Positions 43,601 to 53,021 of a stretch of 64,000 bases of DNA are shown piece by piece. The notes under the pieces are model-generated. The model was not told the DNA's origin. It saw only the letters and a program-made list of their open reading frames with translations, and searched no databases. Both the position numbers and the translations under genes were made by a program. This DNA comes from Blepharisma stoltei (Eukaryota; Ciliophora; Heterotrichea; Heterotrichida; Blepharismidae). Location: assembly GCA_914767885.1 (NCBI GenBank), contig CAJZBQ010000051.1, positions 1,078,404 to 1,142,403 of the forward strand, read 5' to 3'. The stretch's first letter is position 1. Each line of letters starts with the position of its first letter.

Positions 43601-45269
43601 TCAATAATGTCCCATATTTTCAAGGTATTATCTCACGACCCTGAAACTATATATCTATTCCCTTCAAAAATGCTGAAGCAGATAACTGGCTCGCGGTGAC
43701 CTTCTAAAACTGAAATGTGATGCCTCTCCTCAACTAACAAGATTTGTGTAGTTCCATCTCTTGAGCCAGATACAATGTAGTGGTCATCAACAAGCAGGCA
43801 GGTGATACTGTCGGAATGTCCTCTGAAAATTGACAAAAGTTTATGCTCTGTCAAACTTCAAATCGCAATAGAATTGTCTCATGACCCAGTTATAATATAT
43901 TTTTCATCAATGCTAAGACTCAAACAATGAACGCTATTAGAATGACCCTGCAAAATAGAGATTTCTTTCTCGGTCTTTATGTCTCAAATTCTTACTGTGC
44001 AATCATCAGAGCTGGAAATAATAAATTTATTGTCCTGGGTTAGACAAATGCGCAAAACTCCATGAGTGTGGCCTTCTAGGATAGAAAATTCTTTTCAGTT
44101 TTCAGTACTTCATAGACGGATCGTGCAATCATATGAGCCTGAAACAATTGTTTTAGAATCTTCCGTGATTTTTACGCAATTTATATAATCTGTATGTCCT
44201 GAAAGAGTTGCAATGAGAGATTTACTTTTGATACTCCAAACCTTTAAAGTCCCATCTCAAGACCCTGAAACAATATTTGAGGTGTCTTTCATTAGTTCTA
44301 AACAGTTAACCGCATTCAAATGCCTGGCCAAACCTGACTGAGTCTGCCTAACTCTGCTGGCATTCTGACTCTATCTGGAAGTTGGGCCATTTTATAGTCC
44401 GTTTTACTTGGCAGTCTAGCAGTCTGACTCTATTTGGCAGTTTTTTTTAGTCTGGAGTCCAGCTCTACTGGCTCTATCTGGCAGTCTTGCTATCTGGCTT
44501 TACCTTGGCAATTTGGCAGCCTGGCTCTACTTGTTCTAGCTGACAGTCTGGCTCTACCGAAATAAATTAGATTTTTGAAATAGTAATTTAATAAATTGTG
44601 CTATGATTTAATAAAAATGATATGATTTTGACAGCATCATGCCCAAAGAATGATAATTTAGAGAGGACTGTTAGGTAGAGCTAGGTAGACCAAGCCAGAT
44701 TTGACCAAATGCCCTCTTAAAATAATTTCATTTTTCCAGTCACCAAATTTTCATATCCTGATAGTTCTGTCAAAGGAGCTTGAAATAATAAATTTTCTAT
44801 CATCTGTTATCTTAACACATAAAACTTCTCCTGAATGCCCATTTAAAGTTACTATCAGACTTTGGTTAGCCAAATTTCATATCTTAACAGTATAGTCATC
44901 TGAGCCTGTTACGAGACATTGATTGTCGCTTGTAAGCTGCATGCAATTGACTCGATTTTGGTGTCCTTCAAGCAAAAATTCTCATTTATTATCTATGTTA
45001 TAAGCTTTTATTTTTCCATCTTCTCTCCCTAAGAATAAAAGTCTAGAATTTGAGGTAGCGCATCTAATGCTATCATTGAGAATTATTGGTGTATTATAGT
45101 CTGGAAGAGAAAGAAGAACGCCTTTTAGAGTAAAAATAGGGTGGATTTCAGGTTTAGGGTCTTTGATAAGGAAAGCCTTTTGTCGAAAAAGAAATGGCAT
45201 TGTAGATGCACGCTGAGGAGTAAGAAAATTTTGTCTTTTTTCTAATAAAGGCGTGGTCAAAAGTGACAT
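40627..45269 (-). CDS. WD40-repeat / TRP-like ion channel fusion, 1,341 aa, two IESs
   Basis: After an N-terminal 85 residues come about 14-16 WD40 repeats to residue 720 (GHTDYINCV, VSGSRDNSVRIW, SASADKTIILW). A helical, ankyrin-like linker follows at 730-930 (LSYAIIKKSRRCIDEILKYI). Residues 960-1170 hold six or so membrane helices with a TRP/polycystin-like ion-transport layout (YDVWNYIDIFRL, then a pore-region segment NFDNSGFSFFQYSCFTFASL, then NVVLMLNLLISTLGESF). The last 130 residues are a coiled coil. Two IESs, 228 and 389 bp, leave 4,026 nt, exactly 1,342 codons. TGA is Trp in several WD repeats. It is presumably a membrane cation channel with a cytoplasmic propeller; ion and stimulus unknown. 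Confidence 0.88.
42542..42769. mobile_element. IES, 228 bp, GC-rich hairpin MITE (family 4)
   Basis: Ends TATAGTAATTGCCCGAG and TATTGTAATTGCCCGAG point inward. The inside is two inverted halves with GGCCCCACA..TGTGGGGCC stems. Excision joins LQLTTNSKY to AISGSRDRNL in frame, completing a WD40 blade. Confidence 0.92.
44325..44713. mobile_element. Insert, 389 bp including 6-bp repeat, not TA-bounded
   Basis: The element 44,325-44,707 has 33-bp imperfect inverted ends (TGGCCAAACCTGAC and TGGTCAAATCTGGC) and is flanked by AATGCC direct repeats. Its inside holds many TGGCAGTCTGGCTCTAC-like subrepeats. Removal of the element plus one repeat gives IILRGHLNAVNCLEL in frame. No TA lies at either junction, and joins at nearby TAs break the frame. 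Confidence 0.85.
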
Positions 45270-46449
45270 TTAATTATAAGCATTGACGGAAAAGAAGAAT
45301 TATATTTAATGATAATTTTTTAATTAATTTCATTATTTTATTTCTCTTTATATTTTAATGATTTTGAAAGGATATAAATATGGGAAATCATACAAAATTT
45401 TTTTATGATGCTATTAGACTGACCATTTTGAAATGCTTTGATTTAAAAGCCCAAGCTATGTTACTTAATTCATAATTGGTTAGAAAAAAACCTATTTTGG
45501 AAAACTGCTCTCTTCATTAGCCTATAAAAGTTTTGTATTATTATACCTTAAGATAAATTAAAAATTATAACAATAAAATTTGAAGATATTAAAGAGTACT
45601 TAAGTTCCTTCTATCTAAAACATGAAATTTATAGATTAAATTAAATTTTAATTTCGAATTTTACAAAAAGATTGATTCCACGAGCATATGCTGATAAAAC
45701 CTATACTCCGATCGTTTAGGGAGCCAAGGAATGAAGAAGCCCATAAGCGTCGAGACACTTTATATCTAATCAGATTAATATATACAGCAGAAAAATATTA
45801 TTTCTCAGCAAATGAATATTTAAATAGATAAAATATAAGTCTCTAACTCAAAAAAATGGATATTTTTTGAATTTATATCCTAATTTGTTTTTTGAAACCC
45901 TAATTATATAACAGGGTTAAGAATTTAGGAAAAAAAATTACTTGAAAAATTTAAATTTATGGCAGAAAAGAAAAAGGAATCTCTGCTTTCTTTTATTAAT
46001 TATGTGATTATGAGAAAGATATATATTATATATGGAAAGGGGGAATTTTCCCTCTTATTATTTTTGCATAAAGTAAAAATAAACATTAAATCACTTTTAA
46101 AAAATTGAAATCAGTTTTAGATATGACTGTTTTAATTCCAAGTTTAAATTAGATATTTCAAAAAAAGGAGGGTTAATTTTTCTAACAAAAAAAATTTGTC
46201 TTATAAAATATTTTCAAAAAATTAAAAAATTAATGTAATATTTTAATTTTATTTTTATGAATAATTAATTTAAATATTAATCGATACAGTGTGAAAATGC
46301 TTTTGTAGAACTCTACTTAGTTTTTCAAGTGGCGCCGCTTAAATCTTAATATTATGCTTGCGTATAAATATATTTGATTATTTAGCCTGCGTCATTAAGA
46401 TCAATTTCATATTACTTCCATCAGAAGAGAATAGAAATTTCATATAAAA
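45270..46449. other. AT-rich intergenic between divergent genes, nothing seen
   Basis: This should hold the promoters of the WD40-channel gene (minus) and tubulin copy 1 (plus). I see no conserved box, gene or inverted repeat I can support. Confidence 0.5.
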
Positions 46450-47887
46450 ATGAGAGAAATTGTCCACCTGCAAATAGGTAACTCTGGAAATGCCATTGGA
46501 TCTGAATTTTGAAAAAGCCTCTTCAATGATCATGGGATAGATAGAACCACAGGCCAGTATATCGATAGTTTTGATAATCAGCTTGAGAGAATTGATACTT
46601 ATTTTAACGAAATATTGGGAGGGAGATATACTCCGAGAGCTATTTTTGCCGATCTCCAGCAAGAGGTAATTGATAAGTATAGAACAAACGAATATTTTGC
46701 TCACTTGGAATCCGATAATTTTCTATCAGAAAATATAGTGTCGCGTGGCAATTATGCGCAGAAATGAGAGCACGATGAATTTAAGGACCATGTCATGGAC
46801 ATCGTCAGAAAAGAAGCTGAAAACAGTGAATCATTACAAGGATTTCAGATTTTTCACGCCGCGAGCGGGACTGCTGGATCAGGACTAACTTCTCTTCTTC
46901 TAGAAAATATCAAGGATGAATACTCTGATAGAATTATAAAAACATCTAGTATAATTCCTTATAATGAAGCAATGAATTTACTTACAGAGCCATACGATAC
47001 AATATTTTTACTTAAAGATCTAATAAGCAATGCTGATGTTACAAGCGTTTTTGACATTGAAGATATTTATAACTTGTGCCTAAAGAAAATGAAGATATAT
47101 AAGCCCACATGGGGAGATATAAATAATATAGTAGTCCAAGTGCTTAGCGGGGAATCTTTATCTTTCAGATTTCCTACTGACTTATGCTCAGATTTAAGAA
47201 AATTTGCATCGAATTTGGTCCCTTATCAAAATTTGCATTTTTTAAGTAATACTATGTGGCCACTTGTTGCTCAAGGTGCATGTTTTTGCTATTGTAGTAT
47301 ACAATCCACTGAAATGCTGACCCAAAATTTGTTCAATAGAGAATACCATCCGCATGACCCTTATCCAAATTCTAGATTTGGCCCAATTTTGAGCGCTGTA
47401 TTTACTTATTTGGGGAAAGTCGATCCAGCTGAGGCAGAAATTGAATTTTTAAAGGCCAAAGCAGAAAATAAGAGTTGCTACTCAGAGCAGATTCCTGATA
47501 ATTTGAAGTATTGGATATGCAATGCATATACATATATGACTCGCTCAGGATATTTTACTTATAATTCTGCTTTAATAGCGAATATTTTTTGAGCGCAGAA
47601 ATATAATTTACTGATGAAATTTATTAATCCACATAATAAAAGACCTGAAAACTTTTAATTACTTATAAATTGAAATATAACTTACCTTTAAAAAAGCTGT
47701 TGATCGATTTGACGATTTATACACAAGAAAAGCCTTTATATATAAATATCAGGCTGAAGGAATGGATGAGTCAGAGTTTGAAGAGGCTAAAGAGGATGCT
47801 GTCCAATTAATTTCTGAATATCAGCAGCTAATAAATAATTCAAATTCAAATGAATATTTTTGTGCCTTTATTAAATGTGTTGTCTAG
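46450..47887 (+). CDS. Highly divergent beta-tubulin-like protein, copy 1, 445 aa
   Basis: Beta-tubulin length and framework are kept: MREIVHLQIG start, FWKSLFNDHGID, GGRYTPRAIFADL, VRKEAENSESLQGFQIFH, RFPTDLCSDLRKFASNLVP, and the EGMDESEFEEAKED C-terminal helix. The nucleotide-binding signature is degenerate: the GGGTGSG loop reads SGTAGSG, and GQCGNQIG reads GNSGNAIG. One 100-bp IES at 47,583 is removed to give 446 codons exactly. TGA is Trp at the conserved FW. The acidic tail is replaced by an Asn/Ser-rich end. Possibly a beta-like tubulin with a special microtubule role, as in other ciliates; polymerisation and GTP binding are uncertain. Confidence 0.9.
47583..47682. other. IES, 100 bp, TA-bounded
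   Basis: Excision gives ALIANTFKKAVDRF, matching ALIGNTFKKAVDRF in copy 2, which has no insert at this place. Direct evidence of an empty site in a paralogue. Confidence 0.92.
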
Positions 47888-48159
47888 CCCTTAATGAAAT
47901 AGAGGTCATATTGGGATGATAGCTTTATTTATATTTGTTTTAGTTATTAAAAACTATAAATTGTCTGCCTTTTGATGACTTTTATAATTTAATTAATAAG
48001 AATTATACTAAATATTTTTTTTACTAGTTTTTCAAGTGACGCTACTTAAATCTTAATATAATTATTGTGAGTTAATATATTTGATTATTTAACCTCCATT
48101 ATTGAAATCAATTAATTTCATATTACTTCCAGCAGAAAAGAATAGAAATTAAATAAAAA

Positions 48160-50183
48160 ATGAGAGAAATTGTTCACCTGCAAATAGGTTGCTGTGGAAA
48201 TACCATTGGATCTAAATTTTGAAAAAGTCTCTTCTATGATCATGGGATAGATAGCACCACTTGCCAGTATAACGGTTGTTTTGATTATCAGCTTAAGAGA
48301 ATTGATACTTATTTTAACGAAATATTGGGAGGGAGATATACTCCGAGAGCTATTTTTGCCGATCTCCAGCAAGAGGTAATTGATAAGTATAGAACAAACG
48401 AATATTTTGCTCACTTGGAGCCCGATAATTTTCTATCAGAAAATAAAGCGTCAAATGATAACTATGCGCAGAAATATGAGCACTATGAATTTAAAGACCA
48501 TGTCATGGACATCGTCAGAAAAGAAGCTGAAAACAGTGAATCATTACAAGGATTTCAGATTTTTCACGCCGCAAGTGGGGCTGCTGGATCAGGACTAACT
48601 TCTCTTCTTCTAGAAAATATCAAGGATGAATACTCTGATAGAATTATAAAAACTTCTAGTATTATTCCTTATAATGAAGCAATGAATTTACTTACAGAGC
48701 CATACGATACAATTTTTTTGCTTCAAGATCTAATAAGCAATGCTGATGTTACAAGTGTTTTAGACAATGAAGATATTTATAACTTGTGTCACAAGAAAAT
48801 GAAGATATATAAGCCCACATGGGGAGATATAAACAATATAATAGTACAAGTACTTAGCGGGGAATCTTTATCTTTCAGATTTCCTACTGACTTATGCTCA
48901 GATTTAAGAAAATTTGCATTGAATTTGGTCCCTTATCAAAATTTGCATTTTTTAAGTCATGCTATGTGCCGCTTTTTCCTCGAGGTGCATGCTTTTGCTA
49001 TTTTAATATACAATCCACTGAAAGGCTGACCCAAAATTTATTCAACAGAGCATATCATCTGCATGACCCTGATCCAAATTCTAGATTTGGCCTAATTTTG
49101 AGCGCTGTGCTTACTTATTTGGGGAAAGTTGATCCAGCTGAGGCAGAAATTGAATTTTTAAAGGCCTTAACCTTAATTTAATTAACAGATTGACTGACCC
49201 CTTAACTTTCACGCAATCACCGGGTCCATAAGGACTCAACCGCTTTTCGACCGTGCCCATCACCCAGACCAGTAGTGTCTCCTCCTTGGCTTGCGGCTTC
49301 AGTTAAGAGTGGGCAGTCTTCGGACTTGTGAGACCTTGCTTGAGGCTGTTGGAATAAGAAGTTGGCCATCCAAAAATCCCAAAAATGGAATTTCTGGTGT
49401 CTTCTGGGCAAGAAGGAAAATTTTGAATCCTGGGGCATAACTCACAGTTTCACGCTAGGCACTTGCCCGATAAGTCTAGGTATTCTCTATAGACCGTGCT
49501 GAGCATGCCTTTTCCAAATTCAAACCCTCCTTCTCTTCAAGGTAAAATCCAAGCCTAAAATGAAACTGAGGGCTAGGCTCTGAACAGCACCAGAGTTACT
49601 TACCTAGAATTGCCGTCAATTTCGCGGTTAATAAAACTTGTCGGATATAATTAAATATGAGCTTGAAGGAAGTCGGAGGAGCCGACCGCAAAGCGCTGAG
49701 ACGGCATATTTAATTATGAATTTTTAAAGGCCAAAGCAGAAAATAAAAGTTGCTACTCAGAGCAGATTCCTGATAATTTGAAGTATTGGATATGCAATGC
49801 GCATTCATTTATGACTCGATCAGGATATTTTACTTATAATTCTGCTTTAATTGGGAATACCTTTAAAAAAGCTGTTGATCGATTTGACGACTTTTACAAA
49901 AGAAAAGCCTTTATATGTATGCCAACTACAATCAATAGAAATTGTGTCGTAAATAAGCAACGGCTGATCTTTAGCAATACTAATACTCATTATTAATAGG
50001 CATAGATATTTAGCTGAAGGAATGGATGAGCTCGAGTTTGAAGAGGCTAGAGAGGATGCTGTGCAATTAATTTCTGAATATCAGCAGCTAATAAATAATT
50101 CGAATTCAAATGAATACTTTTATGCCTTTATTAAACGTGTTATCCAGCCCTCAAAATGAAATAAAGGTCATATTGGGGAATAG
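48160..50183 (+). CDS. Highly divergent beta-tubulin-like protein, copy 2, with 1-nt deletion
   Basis: A tandem paralogue of copy 1, about 270 bp downstream, very similar in DNA sequence. GTP motifs are also degenerate (GCCGNTIG, SGAAGSG). A single base is missing near 48,967 relative to copy 1 (ATGTGCCGC against ATGTGGCCAC), shifting the frame; restoring it gives HFLSHAM-W-PLFPRGACFCY. Two inserts, at 49,159 (566 bp) and 49,918 (85 bp), are absent from copy 1. With the base restored and inserts removed it has 458 codons. The C-terminal tail is extended by 12 residues because the copy 1 stop is changed. It may be a young pseudogene, or the deletion may be an assembly error. Confidence 0.8.
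49159..49724 (-). mobile_element. IES, 566 bp: GC-rich retroposon in 15-bp target duplication
   Basis: GAATTTTTAAAGGCC at 49,152-49,166 and 49,718-49,732, with a TTAACCTTAATTTAATT tail (complement orientation) beside the left copy. Its right half is homologous to the insert of the NudE-like gene (CACGCTAGG, then TTGCCC..GTCTAGG). Copy 1 of the tubulin lacks it. Confidence 0.9.
49918..50002. other. IES, 85 bp, TATGCC inverted ends
   Basis: Both ends read TATGCC inward. Excision gives KAFICRYLAEGMDE, equal in length to KAFIYKYQAEGMDE of copy 1, which has no insert here. Confidence 0.85.
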
Positions 50184-50274
50184 TTTTATTTATATTTAGT
50201 TTTAGTTATTAAAAACTATAAATTGTTTGCCTTTTGATGAATTTATATTTAATTAATAAGAATTTAATTAAACC

Positions 50275-51781
50275 TTATTTTTCCTCCATCATCATAGACT
50301 TTGGCATATAAAGTTTAACTTCTCCATTCAAAAGAACAACATTGAGAGCTCCATTGGTAATGGTTACGCAGTCTCCACTCCAGAAAATGTTGCAAATCAC
50401 ATCTCCTTCTTTATACGGGTTATAAGTTACTGATCTCTGAATGGTATTATCCGTATTGGTAAATGCCATCACCGCATTGCCCATGGAAAAGCAATAAAAG
50501 TTATGATCAGCATATCTTTCGACCCAAGGATAATTCCACAACTGCATTTGCTTCCTGTATTTGACAATTTTGGTCACAAATTGGTACATATCAGAGTTGG
50601 TGTTCTTTAAATATGGCCAAAGGATTTCTCTATCGTTAGGATCATAACCTCCATTGAACCCTTGCTCGTCTCCATAATAAACAATTGGTATGCCTAAAGT
50701 CACCACACTCCAAGCCAAAGCATTTTTGAATCTATTGATGTTTCCGTTTTGGTATAAGAATCTTGGGTTATCGTGATTATCTGACTCTCATGATTAAATT
50801 TAATTGTATTTCAACCAGAATTACAATATTTTAATATTTCAAAATTTTATTTAACCTTTTAGCTTAAATATTTATAATAAAGAAGCTTGCTTTATTATGA
50901 AGGAGTAAGAAATTCCCAAGAATTGTTTGGTCTTTAAAGGCCTTCATACTATTCATGAAGTCTCTTGCCTGATACATATCTCCGCCATAAGCAAAGATGT
51001 TTCTCAATAAAAAATAAAGAGGATAATTTAAAACCGCATCTAGAGGTCCTTGATAGCCCGAAACATAATTAATATCTCCATTAAAAGCTTCGCCAACTGC
51101 ATAAACGCCGGCACTGGCTTGAAATTCATACCAAAAGTCTTTTGGAACTTCAACAGCTGTATCAACTCTTAGCCCATCAAATCCATATTTATTAACAATT
51201 CAATTGATTCAACTCTTCAATGTACTTCTTACATATTGATTTTCTTGGGATAAATCAGGTAGTGTTCCAAGCCAGCACCATTCAACTTCGTGCTGATCAT
51301 TCCAATTGTTGATTTGGCAGTATGGATGATAATATTCAGACTTATTGAAGGGGTTGATCACTGAAAAGTCAGGAGAAACAGGGCCAACATGATTAGCTAC
51401 AACATCAAGCATAACATACATTCCTCTTGAGTGGCAAGCATTTACGAGATCTTGAAGATCTTGCTCTGTCCCAAAATGAGGATTAACTCCATATAGGTCT
51501 ATCGCTGCATAGCCGTGATAAGCACCTTGGTAGTTAACTGGGACTGGAGAAATCCATATGGCATCAAAGCCCATATTTTGGATGTAGTCGAGATTTTGTG
51601 TAATCCCTTTAAAAGTTCCTCCACAATAATTACCTAAATCTGCACACCCTGAGTTGTCACCATTACCTCTTGAAAAACGATCAGTTAATAGCTGGTAAAT
51701 AATTCGGGATTTCCACTGCTGAGGGGTGGCTGCTTTGGCAGCTAAAATTAGAGCTAAAAAGATTAAAACCGATTTAATCAT
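50275..51781 (-). CDS. Secreted alpha-amylase (GH13), about 460 aa, one IES
   Basis: Hydrolyses alpha-1,4-glucan. Signal peptide at 1-18 (MIKSVLIFLALILAAKAA). GH13 regions in order: region I DVVANHVG; region II GFDGLRVDTAVEV with the nucleophile Asp; region III AVGEAFNGD with the acid Glu; region IV NHDNPRF. The layout is like fungal Taka-amylase (QQWKSRIIYQLLTDRF start). TGA is Trp in SWINWIVNKYG. One IES near 50,782-50,905 splits the gene just before region IV. Two solutions keep frame: 124 bp gives LGNFLDNHDNPRF (461 codons) and 118 bp gives LGNFLLLHNHDNPRF (463 codons). It converges with the tubulin copies. Probably a lysosomal or secreted digestive enzyme. Confidence 0.93.
50782..50905. 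other. IES, 124 bp (alternative 50,778-50,895), odd boundary
   Basis: The 124-bp version has TG at one edge and TA at the other, but gives the canonical FLDNHDNPRF. The 118-bp version uses an ATTAT direct repeat with TA on both sides, but adds residues before NHD. Ends read TGACTCTCATGATTAAA and TACTCCTTCATAATAAA inward. Confidence 0.7.
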
Positions 51782-52812
51782 TATTTTTTCGCCAAACCGT
51801 TATTTAATCCAGCAAATATGCCCTTGATCAAAACTTAATAAAATTAATAAAATTTAATAAATTTAGGCTCTAATCTAGAAATATAAGGAATATCAAAATA
51901 TTATCCATTTAAAGTGGAATTTTGCATTAAGCATATTATATGACTTATTTTATAATTGTATAATTCATTATTAGTTATATTCCAAAATTAAATTATATAT
52001 ATGATAAATCAATACTTTAAGTCAGTGCGCTATTTTATAAGTCTTTCTAATTCTCACTTATTAATATGCAAATAATTAGAAATTTTGGAACTAAAAATTA
52101 GCAACTTATCAGGCACAATAAATTTATATCATTTAACTATTCCTCACATCTGTGAGATCTTATAGCCAATCAGTTGGATTGTCTATATAAAGGATTGCGG
52201 ATAAATGCCTGTGTAGTCACGAGCTGAAGTTAAAAGGGTGGGTATCCACTCAGTGGGAGAGTTAAATGCTAGGCTAATAAATAATTAAGCTTTCATCTGA
52301 TCATTTCTTTAATATTTTTTATTTCTTTCAATAAAAGTAGCGTTACTAGAATATTAAAGCTCATTTCTAGATTCATTTGATGATTCTGCACCAAATATAT
52401 CCTATCCTAATATCTTTGATTTTTTTTATAAAAGTATTAAATAATAATGCTAGATCTCATTTTCTTGTCTTAATCATTTTATGAATTTTTTGGGCATCAA
52501 ATCCACAATAATTAGCGTAATTTCTTCCTTTTTGTAATTCGATTTTATCTGCCTTATTTTTTTAGTTTTTATTTGTTTTACTCTAGAGGGCTTTAAGATT
52601 CCCTTCCTTGCCGATTCGAATTCAAGACACTTTTTAAAAGAAATGTTTGCGTTAGCCCTGAATTGCTTTTAATTTTAAATTTTTTTATCTTTTGAAGACT
52701 AGCTTATAATACTTGTATTTCTTCTAATTAATTTATATAATACGGGATTTATTTTCGTTAATCTACGATTTTCACTAATTTTCAGAGAAATGCTATATAT
52801 AGTGAATTCTAT
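51782..52812. other. AT-rich intergenic
   Basis: No gene is supported. A short GC-richer patch at about 52,145-52,265 (GGGTGGGTATCCACTCAGTGGG) may be a fragment of a dispersed element. Confidence 0.45.
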
Positions 52813-52991
52813 TAGATGGCGCGCAATGCGCCATCACTGGGCCATGTCGGGAGAGGGTTCTCCACGAGAAATGGTTCCACGTGTGGAACCCTCTTTTTGG
52901 CTCGTGGAAAAAGAGCGTTCCACACGTGGAACCATTTCTCGTGGAGAACCCTCTCCCGACATGGCCCAGTGATGGCGCATTGCGCGCCATC
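52813..52991. mobile_element. 179-bp near-perfect palindrome, TA-bounded
   Basis: TAGATGGCGCGCAATGCGCC begins the left arm and is mirrored at the right end. Arms of about 80 bp pair with very few mismatches around a short loop at about 52,890-52,915. It lies 30 bp upstream of the NudE-like start codon. It is strikingly GC-rich against AT-rich flanks. Likely a hairpin MITE/IES. Confidence 0.85.
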
Positions 52992-53021
52992 TATAGGAAG
53001 GCGCTATAGTAAATTTCAAAA

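Noticed and set aside
46378-46704. Minus-strand ORF of 108 codons, repeated at 48,118-48,414
   Set aside because: It is antisense to the N-terminus of the two tubulin-like genes; duplicated only because those genes are.
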